A stretch of DNA of 64,000 bases from Thozetella sp. PMI_491. Lineage: Eukaryota; Ascomycota; Sordariomycetes; Chaetosphaeriales; Chaetosphaeriaceae. The stretch spans positions 338,161 through 402,160 of the forward strand of contig MU270073.1 of assembly GCA_021432635.1 (NCBI GenBank), read 5' to 3'. Shown here in pieces: positions 1-10,856 of this stretch. The position numbers and the translations under genes were made by a program. The notes beneath the pieces were generated by a model. The model was not told the origin of the DNA. It saw only the letters and a list, made by a program, of their open reading frames with translations, and ran no database searches. Every line of letters starts with the position of its first letter. Within the stretch, counting starts at the first letter, position 1.

Positions 1-215
1 TTGTCATCTGTCGCATGCAGCGCGGCTTGCGGCTGAAGCGAAGCTGCTAGACGCAAATTGCCCCTCCACATCTGCGGCCGGCCCGTATTAAACCAAACGC
101 GACAGCGGCCCTCCCCGCCCTCTTACTTCCTAGCTTCTTTCACACCACTTCCGGCCTCGCGAAAACGAGGGAATCAACAAAGATCCCGATTACCACAGAC
201 GCACCGACTACAAAC

Positions 216-1260
216 ATGGCCTACAACCGACCCTACAACCCGGACGAGCTCCCTAGGTGAGTTTATTCTGCCCCGCCCCGGCCCTCCGCCGTCGCGACGC
301 CTGGCGCACGTCGCACCTGACGCAGCCCATCGCTAACCTCTCCCGCTCCTCGCCAGGTTCGCCGAGCCAGACCAAGTAAGAGACGCAGTCCTCCAGCGCC
401 CGTACTATTTCCCGCCGGCTAACCACTCGTCCTGCTCTTTAGAAAGGCGGTGCAGCACCGGCCCCCCCAAGTCAGTCCCGTTACGAGTCGAAGCCCCCCC
501 CGCCGCAACCTGAGCAGCATCACCAGGGGCGACTATCGCCTGCACACTCTCCTGGCCACCCACCTGATCGCTATGGCATGAGCCCCCCGCCGGTTACCTC
601 TGGGGCGAGACCTACGGCTCATGGCCGCGCGCCACCCGTCTCCCGACCCCCGCCAAGCCCCGCGCCAACGGAGAGCGGTGCTGACCCTACACTCCTCCCG
701 TTGTTCAGGGCCGTGGACAAGAATGGTTCGTTCACCTGTTCTACAGTATTCCCCCGTTTATACGGCTCTGTAGGACATGGACTAATGAGTCAACAGGCAC
801 CGGTCAGCTCTCAGAGCGCGAGCTCTCTGCCGCCCTAGTCAACGGCGACTGGACCGCATTCGATCCTCACACGGTGCGCATGATGATCCGGATGTTCGAT
901 AGCGACCGCAGCGGGACGATTGGATTCAACGAGTTCTGTGGACTGTGGTCATTCCTCGCCTCGTGGCGCACTCTGTTTGACCGTTTCGACACCGACCGCA
1001 GCGGCAACATCAGCCTCGACGAGTTTAGCAATGCCCTGGTGGCCTTCCGCTATCGCCTCAGCGACCGCTTCGTCGAGCTGCTCTTCCGGACTTATGATAA
1101 GCGTAACGAGGGCGTTATGAGCTTCGATCTATTCGTCCAGGCTTGCATCAGCCTGAAGCGCATGACAGACGTGTTCAAGAAGTACGACGACGACCGTGAC
1201 GGGTATATCACCCTGAGCTTTGAGGATTTCCTCACCGAGATTCTGCGTCAGTTGAAGTGA
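216..1260 (+). CDS. Penta-EF-hand calcium-binding protein (ALG-2/PEF1-like)
   Basis: Model: exons 216-256, 357-375, 443-725 and 797-1260, giving 268 aa. All joins keep phase, and donors are GTGAGT, GTAAGA and GTTCGT. The N-terminal ~100 residues are rich in Pro, Gly and Ser, as is usual for this family. Five EF-hand-like units follow. The first loop (DKNGTGQLSERE) is split by intron 3, the second (DSDRSGTIGFNE) and third (DTDRSGNISLDE) are canonical, the fourth (DKRNEGVMSFDL) lacks acidic residues at key positions, and the fifth has a slightly enlarged loop. In the penta-EF family the fifth hand mediates dimerisation. Known members bind calcium and act as adaptors at membranes, for example at ER exit sites, in ESCRT-linked repair or in yeast cation homeostasis (Pef1). 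The exact role here is inferred from family only. The start MAYNRPYNPDELPR was chosen because it is the first ATG and flows through well-formed introns. Confidence 0.9.
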
Positions 1261-1996
1261 GAGAAGACATAGAGAGGCTAAATAGAGGGGAAAGACAAAC
1301 CCCGCTCGCACGCCTAGCTTGAGAAGCGTTCTGAGGCGGTATTACCACAAAGAGGCCACTGGTTCGACGGGGCAGTCAACAGCCAGAAGCCTGGATATTG
1401 GTAATTGTAGTTTACGAGACACTCGGCCAGGAGGTCTCGCCTCCTGAATGTTTATGTTGTTATTTCATTTAAACGGATGGAAAGGTAAAGGGGAAACCGG
1501 ATCATGAAGGCTTGGAGAAAGACACGATCCAAGAGATACAAACAACTTAGCTTTTCGTGCTGAGTCTACTCAGCACGACCGGGCTTGCCTTTCACAGGCC
1601 ACAATGAAGACATCCTAGATCTTCATGCTATGGTTCTTTGGTCTAAAATTGCGAACCGCATGATTCAACAGAGGTACTGGCATCCCAGGGGCTTGGTCGA
1701 CGTTATCACCGAAGGCACATACCCTAATCTCGATAGTGGTGCATCATCAACCCAAAGCTGAATATAGCACGCCCCAGGGGCTGAGCTATCCAATTTCGTA
1801 GCTAGTTTGTCCCGATTTCATGCTCGGGGACTGCTGGATATCTCCGCGAGGTAGTGGTATCATTTTTGCAAATGCAATGCGCGCCTAGACCCCACGACCA
1901 TTATACCAAAGCAACGTCGACGTAACCTTCCCAGCAATCGCGGCCAAATCATCCATCGACCCTGCCTTGAGCAACACCAAGCTTCCGATGACGCGC
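1261..1996. other. Intergenic, convergent 3' ends
   Basis: This stretch lies between the stop codons of the EF-hand gene (+) and the metallo-beta-lactamase gene (-). No coding or RNA gene was recognised. It presumably holds both 3' UTRs and terminators. Confidence 0.6.
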
Positions 1997-3589
1997 CTAA
2001 GAGAGATACACGCCCCTGAGCACCGCTTCCTCCAATTCTTCTGCTTCCTCGGCGACCGGTAAGGGCGGGAGCGGAGAAATGGGCACCATCTTCAGGCTCG
2101 GTGCCGTCAGGCCGGTCCTTGCCGCGCCGTCGCTTTCGAATGATTTCGCACGTTCCCCGACCGCTCGTTCGTCGTCCTCCTTTCCCTCGGCTAGGCCCAC
2201 GCTGTCTAGGCGCGTCGATGGCTTCTCCACATTCCATACCCCATCACTTGTCAACACCACCTCTTGCCCTGTCCCTAAAGATAGCACCTCAGTGGTCATC
2301 CCCCTGCTCAGCCGGTCATAGATCCTAGACCCAGGCCTCATCAATCCAGGTGCTGTCGACTGCAGACCTAGCGCAACCTCGCTGGCATTCAGCCCTCCCA
2401 TGACTTCCTCTTTCCGCCACTTCCTCGTGCGGAGCAGTCCCGTTGCGATCCCTTTGACCTCTTTATCACCGTCGTGGGCACTAATCCACGCCTTCGCTCG
2501 TAGTCGTCCCGCCGTCTCAGTGCCGGCCGGCGCTCCGAGTAGGATGTTACCGCCGAGCCACCACGGATTGCTGACGGAGTCGAAGCAGTGCAATAGCGCA
2601 GTAAGCGGGAGTGCCGCCTCAGCGACGAGGTGTGAGGTTGTGTAGCTATGCAGTGATGGATATGAGATTCCATGGGGCGAAAACAGGACGCTCAGCGGCC
2701 GATCGAGGCCATGAGATGGCAGGCTGGGCGTATTGCTGCGTGCGGGTGCGATAGACGTGCAGCCAGTCAGGCTGGTGAGGTTGGTTGTTTGGGATGCAAT
2801 CGAGAATGGAATCGACGAAGTTGACCTCACGGAGCGGAGGGACGACAGGCCCGGAGAGGTGGGAGTTGATGGTGAGAGGTCCGAGGTATAGGCTTGGTGT
2901 GCAGCTGTGCTAGTTAATATACCTGGGGGATGGACATGTGACCGATGTGACCGGGGGGTCTCAGGCGGCGTGGCGATGGGGGTGGACGCCCACGGTATAG
3001 ACCTGCGCAGAACCTGCTGAACAAACAAAGGGCGTGCCGTAGGAGGTCGGTATGTTATCCCGATTGCGGCATGCAGCCCTGATAGGTCTCGTCGTTGCGG
3101 GATATATGCCACCGTAACTTCCCCCGTCTCTCCTCCCTGCACAAGCGGCGGCAGTGAGATCCGGACAATCCTCTGCCGGCCGGTGATCCGAGGGTCTTCC
3201 CACTTGGGTATAGACCTCACCTTTTCTTTATCGAAGTATCTCCAGCTCCGAATCGTCCGAGCCGAACCTGGCTCGGCCAATATAATGGTTCTAGTGCCTG
3301 TTGGGGGTAGCTGTTTGAGCGTTGTCTCGTTGCAGTGATCGCTCTTATGCTGGGATATGATGACCAAGTCCGGTTCTGGCAGCTCTCGGAGGGACGAGAT
3401 ACAAGCGGCCTCCTTGTGTACGGTCATGGAGATCTTGGAGTGGAAGATCTTGGACGGGCCTGTAATCCATGGGTCGAGCAGGATCCGGAAGGGCTCGGGA
3501 TGGAGGCCTGGCACCGGGATGGGGAGAATCGGCTCGAAGGTGAGCAGGAACGAGGCATCCCCGTTGAGGTGTTTGACCGTCAAGGCCAT
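1997..3589 (-). CDS. Metallo-beta-lactamase-fold family protein
   Basis: A single uninterrupted 530-aa frame from ATG at 3589. The N-terminal half resembles the fungal 'beta-lactamase superfamily domain' group. It has an early strand region (residues 1-45), a beta-strand running into the metal-site motif ISQHKSDHC (His81, Asp84, His85), and later AEPGSA and WEDPRITG segments typical of these UlaG/MBL-like folds. A low-complexity Ser/Thr/Pro insert of about 100 residues (roughly 185-285) interrupts the fold. After it come SPHGISYPSL, a WWLGGN segment and AHDGDKEVKG, which could supply the remaining His/Asp ligands. The C-terminus is disordered and acidic. Enzymes of this fold hydrolyse phosphoesters, lactones or amides. 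The substrate here is unknown, and no targeting signal is obvious. The gene converges on the EF-hand gene and has a long gene-free upstream interval. Confidence 0.75.
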   Translation of the reverse strand: MALTVKHLNGDASFLLTFEPILPIPVPGLHPEPFRILLDPWITGPSKIFHSKISMTVHKEAACISSLRELPEPDLVIISQHKSDHCNETTLKQLPPTGTRTIILAEPGSARTIRSWRYFDKEKVRSIPKWEDPRITGRQRIVRISLPPLVQGGETGEVTVAYIPQRRDLSGLHAAIGITYRPPTARPLFVQQVLRRSIPWASTPIATPPETPRSHRSHVHPPGILTSTAAHQAYTSDLSPSTPTSPGLSSLRSVRSTSSIPFSIASQTTNLTSLTGCTSIAPARSNTPSLPSHGLDRPLSVLFSPHGISYPSLHSYTTSHLVAEAALPLTALLHCFDSVSNPWWLGGNILLGAPAGTETAGRLRAKAWISAHDGDKEVKGIATGLLRTRKWRKEEVMGGLNASEVALGLQSTAPGLMRPGSRIYDRLSRGMTTEVLSLGTGQEVVLTSDGVWNVEKPSTRLDSVGLAEGKEDDERAVGERAKSFESDGAARTGLTAPSLKMVPISPLPPLPVAEEAEELEEAVLRGVYLS

Positions 3590-6500
3590 GATGGCTGAGG
3601 GAGGAGAGCACCCAAGAGGATCCGAAGCCGATTCGGACCGTTGGAGGTGGAATGTCCTGAAGGAACAAGCGGAAGAGGCTCGCCAACCCGGCGTCTTAAA
3701 GAAACGAGAAGCAAGGGGAATTTGAGTGTAAATAATCTGGTGGTCCGCAATGCATGACCGCCAAGGCTTGGGGATCGGACGAGGTGCTCAAGCACGAAAC
3801 ACACGGCAATTCTTGACTGCGCGTCCGGGTAGGAAGCAGGTACCGAGAACGGTAATCTGCGAGAAAGGGGAGTTGAGGATGGAGGCAGGGGCAGGGCGCA
3901 GACGGGACGGCTAGGAAATAACAAGTAGATATATTCCGTAGAAGACAACGTCTCACCCCTACAACGCCCTCGGAACTTTAATGACGGGCTGTATAGGAAA
4001 TTGCTATGCTCGACGTCGATGCCGGGGGGAGGGGGCGGCTGGACGCCACCGCCGAGCGAGGACCAGGAGGTCTCACCGAGGAGGTAGGTATACGCGAGAA
4101 CGAGCGAATGCGAGTGAGGATTCTCGCGAGGCAAAACGGGACACTAGGGAGTAGACATGACGCTGGCGCCCGGGATGCTGCATCCCGGCTGCTGAGAGAT
4201 GCTGCGAGATGCTGCGAGGGCTCTGGGCAAGTCCGAGCGAGATCAAGCAGCTCGAGGGGATCTTCTGGTGTCCCATCATTGCCTGAAACCGCAGTAGCGC
4301 GAGCGCTGTCTGGCTTCTCGAGCAGGCGCTCCTCCCCCTGATGGGCTGTCCTTCGCAGATCGGCAGAGATCTTGGCCTTCAGCTGAACATTCCGAGGAGC
4401 ATGCGCCTACGGTTTTCTCCCATCTCTTTTCGCGCAAGCCACGCGAAGGGAGGTGGTGGTCGTTGCTTTTGCTGCAGGTCGCAATCGATTTCGGCCGCCG
4501 AGATCTATCCGTCCGGCGTGTGGCACCGTCTGTGCGATTGGCGGCTTTCTCCCACTTGATCATCTGGTTCCTGACGCCCCTGCCCAAAACAAATGACATG
4601 ACCAGAGCCAGGGGGGAGAATACAAAATGCGTGCGTACACGCCATACTCACCAGCAGCCATTGAGAGCCGAGGCAGGTACCTGACGGAGGTCAAACAGGT
4701 AATGAGACCTCGCGGTCGGTCATACACGGCCAAGGACTCACGAGGGCCCAATACGCAGGCGGCGCTGGGTTACTGATTGCTAATACTGGGGTTCCGGAAG
4801 CGAAGATGAGCGGCTTGCCGGGGATTTTGCTGAGGATCCTCGCTGCTCGGGTTTCGTTTCGTTTGAATGAGGCTGAGTTGCCTCAGAACCAGCGTCTTGG
4901 AAGTCTAGGCATGTTAATGCCGTAGAACCCTAACCCAATCGCCTCGCCCGAGCTGTTACAGCAAGAGAATGGGGAGCCGCAATCGGTTCCACCTCCATTT
5001 TCCCCAGCCGATGGAATGATTAGGCGAGTTTCTTCGGCTACATGTTTCTCATCGCTGTTTGGAGGCGGGCCCAGTCAGCCCGCAAGAGGGCGGCCAACGC
5101 CTATGGACGCGCGCTATCCTCCTATCCTCCTCAAAGGCCAAGCATGGCCAAGCACCCAAGCGAGTCGACCGAACCTTTGGTCGAGGAGAGAATCGGGCCT
5201 CTTGAAGGCACCGCTCGCGACTAGTGACTATAGGTGGCAAGACACAAAGACCGAATAAGACGGGCCCCGTTTGAGGGCCCCTGGGCCTAGTCTGGATAGA
5301 TAAATTCCGGAAAGCATCACATTGCGGCGGCCCCGTTCTAGGTGAGAGACGCTCCGTCGCTAGGCCCTAGGATCTCGGCACAGCGAGGCGTCGGCATCAG
5401 CGAGTTTTGACACGGCAAGGCGCTGCGCTGCAGGGACAGGCTCGGGTGCATGGGACGAGCTAGGGCCCGAAGTTGCCTGGCGGTGCTAAGGGATATTTAA
5501 CGGGCAGCTTGCAGGGCGGCGGCGTCTGCAATGGCGCATCCGCCGAACTGAGCCGGCCGTAGCGCAAATTTGAGGCTTGCTCCATATCGGCATCGGGAGC
5601 TGGATGGGACTCGGGCTCGGCTGAGCGGGGCGAGATAGCTCCTAGCTCACCTTTCGGGGACCCCGTGACAGGAAGCACATGTGTCATGCGGCTCTGGCTC
5701 TACTAGGACGATGGGGCCACGGGGCGAGGGAAGCTCCTAACGGCGTTCTGCCCAGCCTCCTCTGGCTCGGTGATATGGGTGGATTGCTTGATGCTCGTCT
5801 TGATTGCGCGCTCCGTCTCTTCTTCTCTCCTTCTGGCCTTCTCCCATTCCCTCGTATAGGGGCGCCGGGCCGCGGGGCATTTGTTACCGCTAGGAGCTGT
5901 CAATGGTTTTGTGCTTCACCTACCTCCCCAGCTCACCTACTTTCTTTCATACCCATGGTTGCCCGGTAGAGATAACTGGAGAGATGAGGTGGGCGGAGGT
6001 GGGGTGGAGGGGGCAAAAATTGATAGCGGGCTTCCGAAGCTAGGATAAGGGGCTCTGTCTTCACCGCCTTCTTGGGTGACAGGGTTGTAAACCCGAGACT
6101 TGGTCGCGACTCGGCCGGCATCAGGTGACGGAAGCTTGGAGCTGCCACGATGGAAGCATGAATCACACATATGCCGACTCAACCGCCAGCTTGTCCGCTG
6201 TCGAAGGAATGCGTCCAGCCAACGCACGGCGAAATTGTGCCGGACTGCATGGCCGTGCGGTTGTCTGCTGCGTTGTTCGTGTGGCCTAGAACAACGCGGC
6301 CAGCCGCTTGGCCATTCAAAGGAGCTCCAGATCTGGAGGGGGTGGAATTTCCGTCGGAGCTGGTTCCCGCTTCGGTCCCCATAGCTTCGAGAGGGCTGGG
6401 ATTGGTGCTGGCTGGACGTCCAGGTAGCGCTAAGGGGGGTTCGTTGGAGGAAGGGAAGGGTTGAGCAACAAAAAAAAAACACCCAAGGTCTAGGGAATCA

Positions 6501-9217
6501 TGCGCGTCCCTCGGCTGGGCCAGATGCGCAGATATTTCAAGCTCCTCCAAACGAACAAACCAACAAAACAATGGCAGTCATTCCCTTCGACCTTCTACAG
6601 GCTCGAGATTGGCGGCTGCGGGCTGATGTCAGTGCCAGACCGCGCTGTCGTCCCACGAATGGACTGCATGTGAAAAAAGGTTTATCGTAGCTTGGCCTAG
6701 CAAGGCCGACACCTGAGAGCTGGGGGATAAGCAAAAATGACGCCTGCCCCGCCATTTTGTGAAGCCACCGGCTCCACAGATAGACCCACAAACCCCTCCA
6801 AGGGCCGACCTAACCCCTGCGCGGGCGGGCTGCCACTCATATCGCAGGCATTCAAGCAAGACCGGACCTGGCTCCCTTGTATTTTTTTTTCCGTCCCTCC
6901 ACCCCTCCCCTTTCCCCCCTCCCCAATCGTGGACCCTCGCTGCATCGTAGGCATTGTTCCTCCTGGCTCGCGAAATGCACCGCGGGGGGAGGAAATGAAA
7001 GGCAATCATGGGCTTATGCCATGCCAGGGAGGCCATGTGACGGAAGAAATGGCGCGCAAGCTGTTCCCACTTCCTAGTTGGGGCTGACAGGTGTCTGCTC
7101 TCGTGAGGAAGGAGCTGGGCCAAGCTCGGCGAAGCTGGGTTGGTCGGTAAGCAAATTCACGCGCCTCGCGCGAGCTCTTGATCGAAGCTTGCCTATCTTT
7201 GGTATCCGGAAACTGGATGGAGCTCAAAGGTCCAGCTCCCACCTCCTGCCAGCTCCGTCGAGCTTGCGATTGGTGCCCAATCAGCTTCGAAGCCCCTCTC
7301 GGCTCTTGTTCTCCCTTTCCCCTCTTCCTTCCTCTTTCCGATTTCACCTGCCCACACCCCCCCCTTCCCTCCTCCTGCTCTTCGGTTTTCTCTCACTCCG
7401 GCTTGCTGGGTCCGGCGCTCCCCCCCCCATTTGTACGGATGTACCGTTCGAGTCCAGTCGAGTCAGGCAAAGTGTAGCCATTCATGTCATCGGGTGCTTA
7501 GACAGTTTTTACCTCCCGGATTCCAGTTCGGGCCAATTGCTGGTGCAGCTAGGTGACTCGTGCCGCTGATTCGGCGTTCTGCGGGCTCCTCCGTCGGCTC
7601 TCTCGCCAGGTTCGCCAGGTGATGCTCGCCCGTTTCGTCCGCACCGTGCTCGATACCGTGTCCCTCGGGGAGCGAGGAGGCTGTTAAATTACGTTAGAGG
7701 TGCCTCAATGTCGAGAGATACACTGACAGATGCGCCTCCCGCACCTCTCTCTCCTGTCCCATCCTGACCGCTTAACATTCCAAGCCTCGAGGTTTCCCCT
7801 ACCTTAGCTTGCCTTGCTTTCGTAGGTACCGATGGCTGTACACCCCCCCCCCCCCCCCACCTAGCCCTTGACCCAACAGCGCCACGCAGAGGGGGGGCGT
7901 GCGCGCAGCGGGAGAAGGGGCCTGGAAAAGCGCCCCAGATGCTTCCCGAACAAAGGGGGGTGCGCGGAGGGAAGGACCGCCGAGTTCTTTAAGACAAGCT
8001 TCCAAGGCAGGATCTTTGAAGCCGCAAGGCCGTCGCTTTCGCCGTACCCAGTCAGCTCGAGACCACCTCCCCATGTCTCCTATTGCTCGCAGTTCCCGCG
8101 TCCCCCCTGCCAATACTGACGACATCCTACCTGTGTCCATGCCACCCTCGCCGTGCTGTGTGGTCCTGTGCTGGTTGCTCCTCTTCGTGGCGCCGCGCCC
8201 CCCCCCAATCCCCTTTTCTCCCTCATCCCACACCTCCAGCTTCATCGGTTACAGACCCCTCTTTTTTGGATACTGGGCGGAAGCTATGAGGTACCATGTG
8301 TGCTATTAGCCGGCCACCCTTGTTTGCGCTAGATTTGCTTTCTTGTCATGTATCTAGAGGTACACTAGCTGGTACAATATTATTTGATCGGGGGGGGGGT
8401 GCTAGGAGAGTGTTCCGCCAATTCGCATGCATGCAATTGAGGTGGCAGGCTGCCAGTTCCAGCTGTAGCGACCGTGAAGCCTACGCTTCGAGACCAGCGC
8501 CGCGGCTTCTGTGGAGTCTCAAGAGAGGCAAAGAGGCGAACGACCACAACAAGTCGAAAGCAAAGGACGGGTCCAGCCCTTTATCACTGGACTTTCGCTT
8601 GTTGCTGCTTTCGGTAGAACCCCCCTCAGCCTAGGTCTACCTAGGTACAGGACCGACCTTGCCGACCTCACTGATGCGCCACCCCTCCCCCCCCTAGTCC
8701 CTCGCTTTTTGTCGCTGCGGAACCGCCGCCCCCCTCCCCTTCCCCCCAAGGGAATACGGAGTATCTTTAGGTACCTCTATCTCGGCGGGGCCCTGCTACT
8801 GGGCTGCTTGGTCCTCTGGCTCGTCTGGTACTGGTGCTGTGGGCGGTTCCCGTCCCCCGCCCCTCATTCTGAACAAAAGTGAGGAGGTGCCGCTGCTGAG
8901 TCTTGGTCCCGCTGCTTGCTGCCCATTTACCACACAACCACCCACATTCTTCGAAACACCTACTGTAACACCTCGTCGAGGAGGAGCTCTCCCAAGCTCT
9001 CGTCAACCCCAGCCGCAGTGCGCGCCGCCCTTTAAGCTCTCGGGCGACGAAGCCAAATGCGACAGCTTCAACATCGTCAGCAATCGACACCGCAATTGAC
9101 CACCCTCAACCACCACACCCTTATCGACAGCTATCGTGCCTATCGTCCCTATCGTGTCTCGTCCCCGCCGACGAAACCCCTCCGAACGACAAGACATCGC
9201 ATGGTGGGGGGTTCAAG
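3590..9217. other. Gene-free interval (5.6 kb)
   Basis: No open frame here resembles a known protein or joins through credible introns. Short frames on both strands are low-complexity and mutually overlapping. Visible items are a telomere-like box at 4926-4936, a 16-C run at 7843-7858, a 10-G run at 8390-8399 and long pyrimidine-rich stretches from about 7250 to 9200. The right end is probably the promoter and leader of the zinc-finger gene at 9218. The left end is the promoter of the gene ending at 3589. Confidence 0.5.
4926..4936. promoter_or_regulatory. Telomere-like box (AACCCTAACCC)
   Basis: Almost two units of the fungal telomere repeat CCCTAA in an otherwise ordinary gene-free interval. 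Such teloboxes bind Myb-type telomere-repeat factors such as Tbf1 in yeasts and often sit in promoters. There is no gene start close by that I can identify, so function is uncertain. Confidence 0.3.
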
Positions 9218-10856
9218 ATGCCGCCCAGGTCGTCCCTTACCTCGTCCTTTTCCATCACCGACGCCAACAATGAGGTCGTCTGTCCCTTGCGCAATCAGGA
9301 TGGCTCCAGCTGTCGCAAGCGCTGCATCGGCGTGAGTGCTCTCCCCCGCTCGTCTCCCCTCGTAGCTCGCCGTGACGACCAGCAACCAAAGCGACGAACC
9401 GCCCCCACCCACTACCTCTTCGCTTCGGTCGCCGTCGCCCGCGCCCGCAGCAATGCGTAAAGGAATCCCTCTAACAGCTGTGACCGGAAACAGGAGAAGC
9501 GATATCGATCGATGCAGGAGCACATTCGCCGAGCGCACCCCGAGCATTACATCTCGAAGCTCCCTGCGACGGAGGAGAGCTTCCTGCTCATGATCAATAC
9601 CCCGCCCAGCGAGCGACCTCAGACACAAAACTCGGGACCTCCGCATGCTCCTCCCCAGCCAAAGGCTATTTCCCATGTATTTGGCCGAGACGACGTCAGT
9701 AACCCGGCGACTCCCCGCAACATCGAAGACTACGCTGGCGCCGGCCTGTTCCCAGCTGCAGCCGCTCTCGCGCAGCTTCACAGCCACAAGATAGAGCCCG
9801 GTTGGGACTCAGAGGGCGTAAGGGAACCCCCCCCCCCCCCTCCTTCGGCTTTCATTCCCCTTTCTCCACCCTCTAGCTTCGAGCTTCTTTCCCCCAGCTA
9901 CCGATGACTGATACTTCATTCAGGAATGGCAGTCAGAGAATGAAGGAGGAAGACTTGCAAGGTCATCAATCGAGCTCCCTCCGATCCATCTGAACAATGC
10001 AGATGTGACGAGTGTGCCGTACCCAGGCATTGATCCGTCCCGGCAGCGAGAGATACTCCCCTCTATCCTGTCTAACTCCCCTCCGGGTCGGTCATCTACT
10101 CTGCCCCCACTGCACGGCCCGCTCGGCCCCAACAGAGCCCGGAAGCAATCCGTGACAAAGAGGGGCCACCAGCGGAAGAAGTCCAAAGGAGCCGCTGCAG
10201 ATTGGCTTCGCCGCCTGCAGAACGAGAACCACAATGTCGCCCCGGAGCTGTTAAAGCCCCGCGGCCCAGACAGGCACGACAGGAAGGCCCTCTCCGCCGA
10301 GCCTCCCAGCGAGTTTGGCAAGCGCTGGGAAGATCTAATCGACGCCGCGGCGTCGGCTACTGAGGACATTGATGAAGACAGAACTCCAGTGAGTCTGCGT
10401 TTCCCTCCGATATTCGACAAAGGCCTGACGGCTCAGGTGCCTCAATCACCAATTTCCATCCACCGCGCCTCCTTGCCCCCCTTCTCTCACCAGCCCTTCC
10501 CGGGATATCAAGCCTCGCCGCTTCAGCAGGCCCTCACCCCCCCGTCCTACAACCCAGAAGCCCCTGAGCCCTTCCCATCGGTCGAGAGCGGAGAGAGTGG
10601 AGAGAACTTCCACATCGGATCCCGCGGACTCTCGGATTCGTCCCCGAGCTACTCGTCCCAGAATACGCAGATTTACTGCGCCGCATGCCAGGGTGTGTCC
10701 CTTCTTCGCGAGTCCTATGCCTGCACGGAATGCATTTGCGGTCTCTGCCAAGCCTGCGTGGACGTTTTGATGGGCGAGCAAGGCGCTCGTAGGAAGTGCC
10801 CCCGATGCGCAACAATAGGGGGCCGCTTCAAACCTTTCCAGCTGGACATCCGGTAG
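9218..10856 (+). CDS. Zinc-finger protein with N-terminal C2H2-like and C-terminal RING-like Cys clusters
   Basis: Model: exons 9218-9331, 9494-9817 and 9924-10856, giving 456 aa. Introns use GTGAGT and GTAAGG donors and CAG acceptors. The first 60 residues hold a probable zinc site: CPLRNQDGSSCRKRC, then EKRYRSMQEHIRRAHPEHY (Cys pairs followed by H-x3-H). The middle is Pro/Ser-rich and disordered, with basic patches such as KRGHQRKKSK. The last ~60 residues carry four CxxC-type pairs (CAAC, CTEC, CQAC, CPRC), a RING/zinc-ribbon-like fold. I recognise this as a conserved filamentous-ascomycete architecture without an assigned function. It could be a nuclear regulator or a ubiquitin ligase. 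A further in-frame 48-nt segment at 10389-10436 has GTGAGT...CAG ends and may be an intron; if spliced, the product would be 440 aa. Confidence 0.8.
9827..9840 (+). repeat. C14 homopolymer inside an intron
   Basis: A run of fourteen C lies a few bases downstream of the GTAAGG donor in intron 2 of the zinc-finger gene. It is a mononucleotide tract likely to vary in length between strains. Confidence 0.8.
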
